Origin: Candidatus Rifleibacteriota bacterium
GTDB taxonomy: Bacteria; Muiribacteriota; Ozemobacteria; Ozemobacterales; Ozemobacteraceae
Length of the DNA stretch: 64,000 nt
NCBI GenBank assembly: GCA_012520995.1
Contig: JAAYNI010000067.1
Location: 1 to 64,000 of the forward strand
Direction of reading: 5' to 3'
Translations under genes and position numbers: made by a program
Shown here: piece after piece, positions 17,405 to 26,399 of the stretch
How positions within the stretch are numbered: the stretch's first letter is position 1
How the letters are laid out: each line of letters opens with the position of its first letter
The notes under the pieces: generated by a model
Database searches by the model: none
What the model was told of the DNA's origin: nothing
What the model saw: the letters and a program-made list of their open reading frames with translations, nothing else

Positions 17405-18692
17405 GCGTTTCGTGTTGTTTGTTTACATAATGCTTTTTGTCTGGGTTTTTGCGGTAGGATTCAGGTCTGAAACAAAAACTGCTCCTCCTGAGGAGCAATT
17501 TAAGCATATTGTAAAGCGAATCAGAAAAAATCCGCAAGATGTGGATTCCATTAATGCCCTAGGCATTCTTTATGCTGAAGCGGGGCAACATAATGATGCT
17601 TTGCGTACTTGGAGTTATGCCTTACGCATTGAGCCTGAAAATGCTCATCTGTATAATAATATTGCCTCTGCTCTGAAAGAAATAGGACGAACTGAAGAAG
17701 CACTTTTGTGGTTTGAAAGAGGCAGCCAAGTAGCACCCTCTCATGTTCTTTATTACAATTATGGCCTTTTGCTGCTCGAAAGTGGTGATAGGAAAGGGGC
17801 GGCTGAATCTTTTCGCCAAGCGTTGAGTATTGCTCCTGGTTTCAAGGCGGCATCTGATAAGCTGAACAGTTTGGGTTCGGAAACATCTTTCACTCATACA
17901 GGTTCTGTCCCTGCAAAGTCTTTTGGACGAGCTTTGGAAAAAGACAGGAAGAGCCTTGTAGATGAGAACGAACTGCCGCTGCAAGCTGCAAGCGAGATTT
18001 CTGAAAAGTCTCTTAGCATAGATGATTGCATTAAAATAATAAAGTCTTTCAAAACAGATGAAAACTACAAGTTTATAGCTCTTACCTTTGATGACGGTCC
18101 TCATAAAAATCTTACGCCTCAACTTTTGGATTTGCTTGCCAAAGAACGGGTAAAAGCCACATTTTTTATTGTGGGACAACGTGCAAAAGCTCATCCTAAA
18201 ATAATTAAGAGAATGGCCTTGGAAGGTCATGATATAGAAAACCACACTTGGGAGCATATATCGCTTGCCAAGAATTCTGAGTATGCTGCTATAGAGTCAA
18301 TTGATAAAACAGACAGGCTTATTTACTCTCTGACAGGTAAGCATACCAAAGCTGTCAGACCGCCTTATGGAGCAAGCGGAAAAAAAGTTAGAAATCTCCT
18401 TGGCAATTACGGCTACTATGAAGTTTTATGGGACACTGACAGCAGAGACTGGGAAAATAAAAATCCTGCAGTCATACTCAGAAAGGTTATGAGAAGTATT
18501 AAGCCTGGCCATATTGTCTTGTTTCATGACATACATCCTGGAGCGGTCGCTGCTCTTCCAGTATTGATAAAGGCCTTTAAAGCTTGCGGTTATAGATTTG
18601 TGACAATTTCTGAATTGATTGAAATGTCAGATTTTGGAAATCTTGCTGCAAGCACCTCAAAAGCATATACTGCTGAGCAAGCTTACCGCTGA
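17397..18692 (+). CDS. TPR protein fused to polysaccharide deacetylase (CE4)
   Basis: 431 residues. N-terminal signal anchor (about 4-22), TPR repeats at ~35-160 (ALGILYAEAGQHNDALRTWS, NNIASALKEIGRTEEALLWF), a linker, then a NodB/CE4 domain from ~225: TFDDGPH (Asp232/233), the metal-binding ENHTWEH, RPPYGAS, the TDSRDW segment and VLFHDIH. All five CE4 motifs are present, so metal-dependent N-deacetylation of peptidoglycan or another amino-sugar polymer outside the membrane is expected. The TPR part may bind a wall-synthesis partner. Last gene of the two-component operon. Confidence 0.9.
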   Translation: MNKRFVLFVYIMLFVWVFAVGFRSETKTAPPEEQFKHIVKRIRKNPQDVDSINALGILYAEAGQHNDALRTWSYALRIEPENAHLYNNIASALKEIGRTEEALLWFERGSQVAPSHVLYYNYGLLLLESGDRKGAAESFRQALSIAPGFKAASDKLNSLGSETSFTHTGSVPAKSFGRALEKDRKSLVDENELPLQAASEISEKSLSIDDCIKIIKSFKTDENYKFIALTFDDGPHKNLTPQLLDLLAKERVKATFFIVGQRAKAHPKIIKRMALEGHDIENHTWEHISLAKNSEYAAIESIDKTDRLIYSLTGKHTKAVRPPYGASGKKVRNLLGNYGYYEVLWDTDSRDWENKNPAVILRKVMRSIKPGHIVLFHDIHPGAVAALPVLIKAFKACGYRFVTISELIEMSDFGNLAASTSKAYTAEQAYR

Positions 18693-18884
18693 GAAGACAG
18701 CTAAGAGAATCCAGAATGGAAATCTCATATTTTTCTCGTCGACAGGGATTTCCTCTGACTGTTCTTCCGAATTATCATTTTCATAGGCTCTATCACTGAA
18801 TACGTCAGTCCATAGGCCGCTTCCTGAAAAGAATAGATAGATGGCTGCCAGAAAGGCAGCAAAGTTTATAAGCAAAATTGTCAT
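18657..18884 (-). CDS. Small two-TM membrane protein, unknown
   Basis: 75 residues: TM at about 3-20, an acidic middle (YENDNSEEQSEEIPVDEKN), TM at about 55-74. It is convergent with the deacetylase gene and overlaps its 3' end by 36 bp. No SD is visible; TAAAAT ends 6 nt before the ATG, so a leaderless transcript is possible. The clean TM-acid-TM layout supports a real gene, but the family is unknown. Confidence 0.5.
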   Translation of the reverse strand: MTILLINFAAFLAAIYLFFSGSGLWTDVFSDRAYENDNSEEQSEEIPVDEKNMRFPFWILLAVFSAVSLLSSICF

Positions 18885-18902
18885 GCGGCTATTTTATCAT
18901 AG

Positions 18903-19077
18903 CAAGTGCTGCTTTTTCTCTAAAACTTTCCTGCCAGCCTTTCAAAATTCACAAGACAATATCTGCTGAAAAAATATGCATCGCACTAGAGTGGCGAGTG
19001 GAGCGTGGCGAGTTTTAATATCAATAAAAAGATCTCTTTTCTGAGCTTTTCCGTGTATTCTGTGTGTTCCGTGGTTT
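18903..19077 (+). repeat. Mosaic intergenic repeat (locus 2)
   Basis: CAAGTGCTGCTTTTTCTC at 18903 opens the unit, GCACTAG closes it at 18983-18989 (87 bp). Next come the 7-mer run GTGGCGA GTGGAGC GTGGCGA (18991-19011) and the 9-mer array CCGTGTATT CTGTGTGTT CCGTGGTTT (19051-19077). The AT-rich middle block is missing, so this is a shortened copy. It abuts the M48 peptidase gene. Confidence 0.75.
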
Positions 19078-19119
19078 ATAATGTAATTTGTGGTTATTAA
19101 GAAAATGGAGACGGGGAAC

Positions 19120-19986
19120 ATGCAAAATTTCAACTTTAATTCTTTAAAAGAATTTGACAATCTTCGTGCCGAAAGCTTTCAACATCCTTGGGATAGACAA
19201 GCGGTTACAGCTTTGCAAAGCATTCCTGGTTTTGAGTTCTTAGTTAAAAAGCTTATGGAAATTGGTTTCGAGCAGTTTTTTCGTATGACTAATTTGGCCA
19301 GCAATATACACCTGACTGGAAAAATGTTGCCGGAAGTTCAATATTTGCTTGAAAAAGCTTGCAATATACTTTCTGTTCCTAAGCCGGATCTTTATTTGCA
19401 AACTTCTCCGCTTCCTAACGCTTATACATATGGAGATACAAATCCCTTCGTAGTTGTGACATCTGGACTTTTGGATTTGATGGAACCAGAAGAACTTTTG
19501 TGCGTTTTTGCCCATGAAGTTGGACATATCAAGTGCGGCCATGTTTTATATAAAACTATGGCAAGGCATTTTAAATTTTTGCTTGAGCTGGCTTCGCAGG
19601 CTACATTAGGCTTTTCTTCATTGATAAGCGGCGGGTTGCAGGTTGCGATGTTCGATTGGGAACGCAAATCTGAACTTTCAGCTGACAGAGCGGCTTTGAT
19701 TGCTGTACAAAGCCAGAGCGTAGTCAACAGAATGTATATGAAGTTGGCTGGAGCTACCTCGAAATATGCTTCAAAACTTGATGAAAAAGAGTTCTTTGCT
19801 CAAATAAGAAATTATGAGGATGCGACTGACGAGTCATTTCTGAATAAAGCTTTTATCTCGTTGGTAACTATCCAGATGTCACATCCCTTTGTCATAGTTA
19901 GAGCCAAACATTTAGATAATTGGATAACTTCTGGTGAATTTACAAAACTGACTGATATACCTGTTGAAGAAGTGCGGGCATTTTAG
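19120..19986 (+). CDS. M48-family zinc metallopeptidase
   Basis: 288 residues. The zinc site HEVGHIKCGH (HExxH) and the third-ligand segment ERKSELSADRA are clear, so catalysis is probably intact. There is no N-terminal signal or obvious membrane helix bundle as in HtpX, so it is likely cytoplasmic or peripheral. I prefer the ATG at 19120 (MQNFNFNSLKEF) with GGAGACGGGG upstream; in-frame GTG 19090 and ATG 19105 are alternatives, but the stretch there derives from the repeat. The stop TAG (19984-19986) is also the start of the next repeat element. Confidence 0.88.
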   Translation: MQNFNFNSLKEFDNLRAESFQHPWDRQAVTALQSIPGFEFLVKKLMEIGFEQFFRMTNLASNIHLTGKMLPEVQYLLEKACNILSVPKPDLYLQTSPLPNAYTYGDTNPFVVVTSGLLDLMEPEELLCVFAHEVGHIKCGHVLYKTMARHFKFLLELASQATLGFSSLISGGLQVAMFDWERKSELSADRAALIAVQSQSVVNRMYMKLAGATSKYASKLDEKEFFAQIRNYEDATDESFLNKAFISLVTIQMSHPFVIVRAKHLDNWITSGEFTKLTDIPVEEVRAF

Positions 19987-20312
19987 TGCTGTGTTGCAGC
20001 TGAAAGTTACCTATTTAATGCTAAGCAAGTCAACAAACTCTTTATGCGTATCTGATGCAACTACCGCACTAGAGGGGGGCGTAGGGAGTAGGGGGTAGTA
20101 AAATTGTTCAGGCTCAATTGCTAAAACTAATAATTGTTTTTAGATGTTAATAAATGTGCGTTGTTTTTGTAGTTTCTGTCCCTCGTGTCACTCACCACTC
20201 GCCATTCATCATGGTTCTTAGGCTATTCCCCACACCCTAACCCCTACTCCCTTTGAGTTTTCGCCACTCGTCACTCGTGTTAATTGTCCTCTCTGTCCAC
20301 TGCCCATCGAAC
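19983..20312 (+). repeat. Mosaic intergenic repeat (locus 3)
   Basis: The 90-bp unit runs from TTAGTGCTG (19983) to CCGCACTAG (20072). A 7-mer run follows (GTAGGGA GTAGGGG GTAGTAA), then the AT-rich block with GGCTCAATTGCTAAAACT and TTTTAGATGTTAATAAAT, then four more 7-mer tracts: CACTCAC CACTCGC CATTCAT near 20200, CCCTAAC CCCTACT CCCTTTG near 20235, CACTCGT CACTCGT near 20265, and GTCCACT GCCCATC GAACACT near 20297. No coding sequence in this 350-bp gap. Confidence 0.75.
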
Positions 20313-20339
20313 ACTGTTTTTAATAGTTAGGAGAATAAA

Positions 20340-23096
20340 ATGAAATATTTGGAAAAGTTTTCTAAAAAAATAGCAGCCGCTTTGGCGTTAATATTTGCTG
20401 CAGGGGCAGGGGAGGCGGCTGTTCCGCTGAAACCTGCGCATTTGCGTGTAAACTATAATTATCAGGGCACAAAGTCTGAAAATCTTTCTATTTGGTTTTG
20501 GGACGATGTTCTTGAACCTTCTTCTGAGTGGCCTGCTGGAGCAACTGCTTTCAGCCAAACCAAAAAAGGCGGCTTTTATGTGGATATACCTCTTAAGCAG
20601 GAAGCTAATCGCGTAAGTTTCTTAATCTTGGACAAAGTTACAGGCGAAAAAATTGATGATAACAGAACAGCTGTATTATCAGGAAATGCCTTTGAAGTCT
20701 GGATAAAGCAAGGAGACTCAGCTGTGTACAATTCGGCTGATTATAAAATTATTCCTGTGCTTCGGGCAGCAGAGGTTACCGAGCCAGGCAAACTGTTTTT
20801 GTTTTTTAACTCTGTCTCTAATCTTGCTTTAGAAGATCTGGCTAAGGATTTGCGTTTAAAAGGCAAAGATGGCAAGAGAGTCAATTTGACTTCTCTGACT
20901 TTAAAGACTGGATATGATGCTGTTGCAGCTGAAACAGATTTCAATCTGAATGATTTGCCATTGTCTGTTTCTCATAAAGGCAGAGAAGTCTTGGGCGAAA
21001 CAAGCTGGCGTCTTATAGATAGAATATTTACCTATAACGGCAATGATCTGGGAGCTGTATATAGTGATGAGGGCGTTTCCTTCAAACTTTGGGCTCCGTT
21101 GGCTTCAGAAGTTAAATTGATGATATATGATAAAGATGATCAGACAAAGCTTCTGAAAAAGTTTGATATGACAAGAAGCTCCAGAGGAGTTTTCCAAATT
21201 CAATTGTCCCATAATGCAATAAAAGGCTATGAAACCTTGGAGTCTCTTTATTACTCTTATTTGGTCTCTAACCCGGGAAGCGAGCCGAAAATAGTTTTAG
21301 ACCCTTACGCTCGCTCCATGGCGCCTGTAACTGTGGGGCATAATGCTGCGGTTTTATCATTGGGCTCAAGCGGTGATGCGGTCGGCAAAGCAGCTATAGT
21401 AAACCCGAAAACCGCCCATTATCCTGTGAGAGAAGCTAACATTAAGGGATATAAAAACAGAGAAGACGCTATAATTTATGAAATTCATGTCAGGGATTTC
21501 ACTTCAGATCCTAATATTGCCGGCGATTTGAATGCTAGATGGGGCACTTTTAAAGCCTTCATAGAAAAGCTTCCCTATATTAAGTCGCTTGGAGTTACTC
21601 ATATTCAGCTTTTGCCTGTGATGGCTTGGTATTACGGCGATGAAACCGCAATGGATGAACGGGTAATGGAATATAAAAGTAAAGCTTGCAGTTATAACTG
21701 GGGTTATGACCCTCACAACTATTTTTCGCCCGATGGAGCCTACTCAGAGAATCCGCATGATCCTGCTTTGCGAATAAGAGAATTGAAAGAGCTAATTGAT
21801 GCTATCCATGAAGCAGGGATGGGAGTCATTTTAGACGTTGTTTATACTCATATGGCCAGTGCAAGCTTTTTGAATGATATAGTTCCTGACTACTATTTCT
21901 TTAAAGATCAGAATGGACATTTCTTGGGAGATTTTGGCAACAACTTGGCGACAAACCGCAATATGGCGGCAAAGTTTGTTTGCGATTCTGTTGAATATTG
22001 GTTCAGAGAATACAAAATCGATGGAATGCGCTGGGATATGATGGGCGATGCTACCAAAGGTCTCGTGCAGGAATGCTTTGACAGAGCGAAAAGGATTAAT
22101 CCTGATGTGATTTTCATAGGTGAAGGTTGGAGAACATTCAAAGGACATCTTTCTGATCCCACTCTTAAAGGCCAAGGCGCAGATCAAGATTGGCTTTGGG
22201 AAACTGCTGATGTGGGTTCTTTCGGTGACGAGCTTAGAAATTCCCTCAAATCAGGCTTTGGCGAAGAAGGCGAGCCCAAATTTTTGAGCGGAAAAGCAGG
22301 GGATATCAACCAAATTTTCAGAAACATGAAAGGCCAGCCGGATAACTTCAAAACCCATTCACCAGGCTCAGTTGTGCATTATACTGAAGCTCATGACAAC
22401 ATGACTGTGCATGACGTTTTGGCTAAAGCTCTCAAACTTGATCCGGAGATTCCTGCAAATGACAGTCAGATATTCAAACGCTGCAAGCTGGCTCTTGCAA
22501 TGACTTTGGCTGCTCAAGGCACGGCTTTTGTGCATGCTGGGCAAGAATATGGCAGAACCAAGCAATGGTTTGCTGACAGTGTACCAGAACAAAAGTTTGT
22601 TAAGGCGGTAGATAAAGGCGGAAAGCCCTTCAAGCATCCGTATTTTATTGCAGACTCCTACGCTTCTTCTGATGCGGTTAACAGATTTGAGTGGCAAAAG
22701 GCGACATCTGAAAAGCTTTATCCTGAAAATGTGGCAATGGTGAAGTATTTCCGCGAACTTACAGCTCTCAGAAAGGCATTTCCGACGCTTAGATATACGT
22801 CAAATGCTGATGCTGACAAATATATGACTTTGCTTAAATCTCCCGATTTGGCTGATATTGATTTAGCTATGGCTTATGAAATGCGTGATGCAAAAGGTTT
22901 GAGCCAAATATTCTTGGTGAATGCAGACAGCAAAGAACGAAGAATCCGCCTCTCAATTGATCTCAAAAAATATAAAGTCATACTGGATGCCGAAAAGGTT
23001 GAATTGAAGGGGATTAAGAATCCTTCTGGCGTGAGAATTGAAGGCAACACAGTTGTGCTTGCCCCTCTTATAGCTGCTTCACTTTTGAAAAACTGA
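20340..23096 (+). CDS. pulA: Secreted type I pullulanase
   Basis: 918 residues. Signal peptide (~1-26, ending GEAA), an N-terminal CBM41-like alpha-glucan-binding domain (LRVNYNYQ ... LSIWFWDD), a CBM48-type domain (VSFKLWAPLASEVKLMIYDK), then a GH13 barrel with the type I signature YNWGYDPHNYFSPDGAYS. Catalytic residues: nucleophile Asp566 (GMRWDMMG), acid/base Glu595 (FIGEGW), Asp686 (EAHDNMT). Expected to cleave alpha-1,6 branches of pullulan, amylopectin or glycogen outside the cell or in the periplasm. AGGAG precedes the ATG. A repeat lies upstream and a 17-bp hairpin downstream, so it appears monocistronic. Confidence 0.94.
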   Translation: MKYLEKFSKKIAAALALIFAAGAGEAAVPLKPAHLRVNYNYQGTKSENLSIWFWDDVLEPSSEWPAGATAFSQTKKGGFYVDIPLKQEANRVSFLILDKVTGEKIDDNRTAVLSGNAFEVWIKQGDSAVYNSADYKIIPVLRAAEVTEPGKLFLFFNSVSNLALEDLAKDLRLKGKDGKRVNLTSLTLKTGYDAVAAETDFNLNDLPLSVSHKGREVLGETSWRLIDRIFTYNGNDLGAVYSDEGVSFKLWAPLASEVKLMIYDKDDQTKLLKKFDMTRSSRGVFQIQLSHNAIKGYETLESLYYSYLVSNPGSEPKIVLDPYARSMAPVTVGHNAAVLSLGSSGDAVGKAAIVNPKTAHYPVREANIKGYKNREDAIIYEIHVRDFTSDPNIAGDLNARWGTFKAFIEKLPYIKSLGVTHIQLLPVMAWYYGDETAMDERVMEYKSKACSYNWGYDPHNYFSPDGAYSENPHDPALRIRELKELIDAIHEAGMGVILDVVYTHMASASFLNDIVPDYYFFKDQNGHFLGDFGNNLATNRNMAAKFVCDSVEYWFREYKIDGMRWDMMGDATKGLVQECFDRAKRINPDVIFIGEGWRTFKGHLSDPTLKGQGADQDWLWETADVGSFGDELRNSLKSGFGEEGEPKFLSGKAGDINQIFRNMKGQPDNFKTHSPGSVVHYTEAHDNMTVHDVLAKALKLDPEIPANDSQIFKRCKLALAMTLAAQGTAFVHAGQEYGRTKQWFADSVPEQKFVKAVDKGGKPFKHPYFIADSYASSDAVNRFEWQKATSEKLYPENVAMVKYFRELTALRKAFPTLRYTSNADADKYMTLLKSPDLADIDLAMAYEMRDAKGLSQIFLVNADSKERRIRLSIDLKKYKVILDAEKVELKGIKNPSGVRIEGNTVVLAPLIAASLLKN

Positions 23097-23104
23097 CATA
23101 TTTT

Positions 23105-23232
23105 AAAGCACGAAATACACGAAAGAGGCCAGGTCAAAAATTCTGATTATGCACTAGCAGAATTTTTGACCTGGTTTCTCCTTATCTGTGGATAATTTTT
23201 CTATCCGCTGCCCACTATTCACTAATCACTGT
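23105..23232 (-). repeat. Mosaic repeat remnant with long hairpin (locus 4)
   Basis: Begins with CACGAAATACACGAAA (9-mer array vocabulary, minus orientation), contains the perfect hairpin at 23129-23174 whose loop reads GCACTAG, then ATCTGTGGATAAT as in locus 6, and the 7-mer run GCCCACT ATTCACT AATCACT (ending near 23230). Confidence 0.55.
23129..23180 (+). terminator. Terminator-like hairpin after pullulanase gene
   Basis: CCAGGTCAAAAATTCTG (23129-23145) pairs perfectly over 17 bp with 23158-23174, 12-nt loop, followed by TTTCTCCTT. The stem is longer than needed for termination. Confidence 0.65.
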
Positions 23233-23307
23233 TTTTCGTTGTTTGACACTTGTGCTTTCGATAACTATAATTAAGATGATAAGCTAGTACATAATCGGAG
23301 GGATTCC

Positions 23308-26034
23308 GTGAATAATAAGAAAATAAGAAAAACAGGCGTCTTTTTCCTCTTTGCTCTGATGCTGTTTGCAACGGTTTTGTTGCATGCGGCGCCGAAAGAG
23401 TGGACCTTCATGATCTACATGGCAGGTGACAACAACCTTGAAAATGTCGCTATGCGCAATATAAATCAGCTTGAAAAAGTAGGTTCCACTAATGCTGTTA
23501 ACTTTGTGGTTCAGGCTGACAGAAGCGGCTCCTACTCATCCAATGTACAGGGCGGCTGGACGGGCGCAAGACGTTATTATATCCATAAAGATTCAGATTT
23601 TGAAAAGATCTCTTCACCTGTTTTGCAAGACTTGGGCAATACAAACATGGCAGATCCCAAGGTTCTTGTCGACTTTGTTGCTTGGGCCAAGCAGAATTAT
23701 CCTGCTAAAAGATACGCTCTTATAATCTGGAATCACGGCACAGGATGGAAAGCTATTCCTCAAAACAGAACAGTAGGCTCTTCTGTACAGAATTCAAACA
23801 ACAGGTTTATTTCTGATCCTCTTGCAGCTACTTTGAAGAAGTCTGTTCAGGAGGTTGATGTTAACAGCATAAGTGGTCTTTCTCACAGACAAAATAACTA
23901 TTCTTACGGCAACAGCGGCATGCAAATAGATGTGGCTCAGAATATAGCTTATGATGACACTTCAGGCACTTCCATGGATTTGCCTTCTTTGCAAGGAGCT
24001 TTGTCAGAAATACACAAGATATTGGGACAAAAACTTGATATTGTCGGTTTTGACGCTTGTCTTATGCAGATGGCTGAAGTCGGCCATTTGGCATCGCCTC
24101 ATGCTCTTTATCAAGTAGCTGCTCCTGATTTGGAACCGGAAAGAGGCTGGCCATATGACGTAATAGCCGCAAAAATAGCATCATCTCCTGAAATAGGAAG
24201 TGGCGCTGTGGCAGCGTTTATTTGCGATGCTTTTGCAAAATCTTATTCAAACGGTTCTCAGGGAAATACGGCTGTTGCTCTTTCGGCTTTGAATTTGAGC
24301 AGAGCAGGACAATTCAACGCTGCTTTGAATGCTTTCGCTTCAACTGCAGCAAAGAACATCTCTGATATAGAAAAATATGAAAAAGCTAGAGAGTCTTCTC
24401 TCAAATATTCTTATACAGACTACTTGGATCTTTGCCACTTCTTGACTCTTCTTCTCAAGTCTGATGTTGCCAAGGATACTCAAGCGGCTGCCAGAAACTT
24501 GCTTGTTGCAACTTGCGGTACAAAGGAACAGCCTGGATATGTAATGAAACTTGCTGTAAATTCTCCAAAATTCCAAGAGAGCAGGGGACTCTCGATCTTT
24601 TTCCCGACTCGCCAAGGTTTCAGAACACATGGAGAAGCTTATCGCAGTTTGAGCTTTGCAAGGCAAACGGCTTGGTATTCTTTCCTAAACGAGATCTCTT
24701 CGCCTAGAGTTTCTTATCTGCAAATTGCAGATGTTGTTGCCAAAGACGCTAATAATGACGGCAAGTTTGCTCCAGGCGAAACCTTTACTATTTCTCTTTT
24801 AATTCGCAATACAGGCCAGCAAAAAGCTGCCTCTGCAGAGGCTCTCATTGAGTCCTCTTCTCCTTACGTTATGCCCAAGCAGGCAAAAGCTAACTTTACA
24901 TCATTGCCTTTGCCGGGAAAACAGTCGCTTTTACAGGCATTTAAGCTGAAAATAGCTGACAACGCTCCTGTAAATACTGAGATACCCTTCAAGCTGACAT
25001 TGAGCAGCCAAGGTATGCCTGCCTCTACATTAGAGTTGGGCTTGACAGTTCAAAAGGGCTTTGAGGCTTCAGGCAATATGTTGCTTGTTCTGACAGATGC
25101 TTCTACAAAATCTGCCAATGTTCTGAAGCAGATGCTTCAAAAGAACGGTGCCGTTCCTGATGTCTGGGACAGAATGGAAGATGGTGAAATCAGAAGCGAA
25201 GTTCTTGCTCGTTATTTGAATGGCTGGGTTCTTGTCAGCGTTCAAGACTCCGCTACAGAAGAAGGTTTGACCAACTCTGAAATCGCAGTGCTTGATAATT
25301 TCTTGGGCAAAGGCGGGCGTCTGCTTTTGAATGGACAAGATATGGCTTTTGCTCTTAGAGATCATCCTTTCTTCCCGAAGCGTGTTAAAGCTAAGTTTGT
25401 GCAAGACGATGTGAATGTTCGTGTAGTTACCGGCGTAAACTTTATGGGCGGACAAAATATAACAATATTTGGCGGTAACGGAGCTAACAATCAAAAATGG
25501 CCTGACGAGATTGATCCTATGTCCGGTGCCAAGGTGCTTTTCAAATATAATGAAAGTGCCAGGCTTATGGATGATGAAATCGAAATAGAACACAGGGTTC
25601 TTAAGCTGGGCTCTGCTTCCAGAGGTGTTGTTTCCAAAGGTGCAGCGGCGGTGTCTGTAACAAGCGGTTATAAGCTTATGTTCTTCGCTTTCAATATTGA
25701 GGCTATAAGCACTGATGTTCATAGAGACGGTCTTATGAAAGAAATAGTTGCTTTCATGAAGCCCAACGTCGCAGGTGAGCTTTCAAACTATGCTGCTTGT
25801 GTTGCGGAAAAAATTGAACCCAACATGCTTGATTCCTACGAAGATCTGTTGCTTGAAAAGACAATGATGATTGAAAACTTGGAAGCTCGGATATTGAGGC
25901 AAGTTAAATACGACCTTCAGCATAAGCCTGGCTTTGATATTGAGCTGAAACAGACTATAGATGACTTCTCTGCAAGTGCTAGCCGTGATCATGTTTCAGG
26001 CCTTGTTCGAAAGATTCGAGCCATTTTGCGATAA
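23308..26034 (+). CDS. Secreted clostripain-like (C11) cysteine protease
   Basis: 908 residues, GTG start after GGAGGG. Signal peptide with long hydrophobic core (about 10-28, ending LLHAA). The C11 domain (~30-450) has MIYMAGDNNLE, catalytic His143 in IIWNHGTGW and Cys251 in VGFDACLMQMAEV, the caspase-fold arrangement that cleaves after Arg/Lys. Then DANNDGKFAPGE, an EF-hand/dockerin-like calcium loop leading into a CARDB-like beta domain (ISLLIRNTGQQKAASAEA), and a C-terminal ~300-residue region with GRLLLNGQDMAFALRD, resembling a flavodoxin/GATase-like fold. Likely an extracellular, calcium-stabilised protease. A strong terminator follows. Confidence 0.88.
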   Translation: MNNKKIRKTGVFFLFALMLFATVLLHAAPKEWTFMIYMAGDNNLENVAMRNINQLEKVGSTNAVNFVVQADRSGSYSSNVQGGWTGARRYYIHKDSDFEKISSPVLQDLGNTNMADPKVLVDFVAWAKQNYPAKRYALIIWNHGTGWKAIPQNRTVGSSVQNSNNRFISDPLAATLKKSVQEVDVNSISGLSHRQNNYSYGNSGMQIDVAQNIAYDDTSGTSMDLPSLQGALSEIHKILGQKLDIVGFDACLMQMAEVGHLASPHALYQVAAPDLEPERGWPYDVIAAKIASSPEIGSGAVAAFICDAFAKSYSNGSQGNTAVALSALNLSRAGQFNAALNAFASTAAKNISDIEKYEKARESSLKYSYTDYLDLCHFLTLLLKSDVAKDTQAAARNLLVATCGTKEQPGYVMKLAVNSPKFQESRGLSIFFPTRQGFRTHGEAYRSLSFARQTAWYSFLNEISSPRVSYLQIADVVAKDANNDGKFAPGETFTISLLIRNTGQQKAASAEALIESSSPYVMPKQAKANFTSLPLPGKQSLLQAFKLKIADNAPVNTEIPFKLTLSSQGMPASTLELGLTVQKGFEASGNMLLVLTDASTKSANVLKQMLQKNGAVPDVWDRMEDGEIRSEVLARYLNGWVLVSVQDSATEEGLTNSEIAVLDNFLGKGGRLLLNGQDMAFALRDHPFFPKRVKAKFVQDDVNVRVVTGVNFMGGQNITIFGGNGANNQKWPDEIDPMSGAKVLFKYNESARLMDDEIEIEHRVLKLGSASRGVVSKGAAAVSVTSGYKLMFFAFNIEAISTDVHRDGLMKEIVAFMKPNVAGELSNYAACVAEKIEPNMLDSYEDLLLEKTMMIENLEARILRQVKYDLQHKPGFDIELKQTIDDFSASASRDHVSGLVRKIRAILR

Positions 26035-26140
26035 AGACAGTATTCAGGCCAGCGGTCAGTTTTAACAGTGTAAAGTTAAATAGCCAAGACCGAATACATA
26101 AATAGAATAAACGAATTTTCTGGATTTAGAACAAAACAAC

Positions 26141-26186
26141 AGCCTCGTTGCTAGACTTCAAAATCTTGCAACGAGGCTATTTGTTT
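26141..26186 (+). terminator. Intrinsic terminator after C11 protease gene
   Basis: AGCCTCGTTGC pairs perfectly with GCAACGAGGCT (26168-26178) across a 16-nt loop, followed by ATTTGTTTT. The rest of the 26,035-26,400 gap holds no gene. Confidence 0.85.
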
Positions 26187-26333
26187 TATTGAAAAACTGA
26201 TTTTAAATGCTTCAAGAAACTTTGAAGGATCTCAAAATTCTTAATTTTATCAGCCCTTTGCTATTCTTTAATGAAAATTGAGCATAAATTCTGATTTCCG
26301 ATTTACTAGGACTTTATCCTCTTTTTTGATTTT

Positions 26334-26361
26334 TACACTCTACATTCTACATTTTACACTA
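26334..26361 (+). repeat. Degenerate 7-bp tandem repeat (locus 5)
   Basis: TACACTC TACATTC TACATTT TACACTA: four units of 7 bp, immediately upstream of the ftsL -35 box. Same vocabulary as the 7-mer tracts elsewhere in the window, but without the rest of the mosaic. Confidence 0.7.
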
Positions 26362-26390
26362 TTGAAGTCTTTATGATGGTTTGTTAAAAT
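26362..26390 (+). promoter_or_regulatory. Promoter of the division/wall cluster
   Basis: TTGAAG, 17-nt spacer, TAAAAT (26385-26390). The ATG at 26400 follows after only 9 nt, so the transcript would have almost no leader. Confidence 0.7.
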
Positions 26391-26399
26391 ACAGCGATC

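Noticed and set aside
20073-20312. Short tandem units that might be taken for a CRISPR array
   Set aside because: Period is 7 bp, units vary, there are no 20-40-bp repeats with unique spacers and no cas genes.
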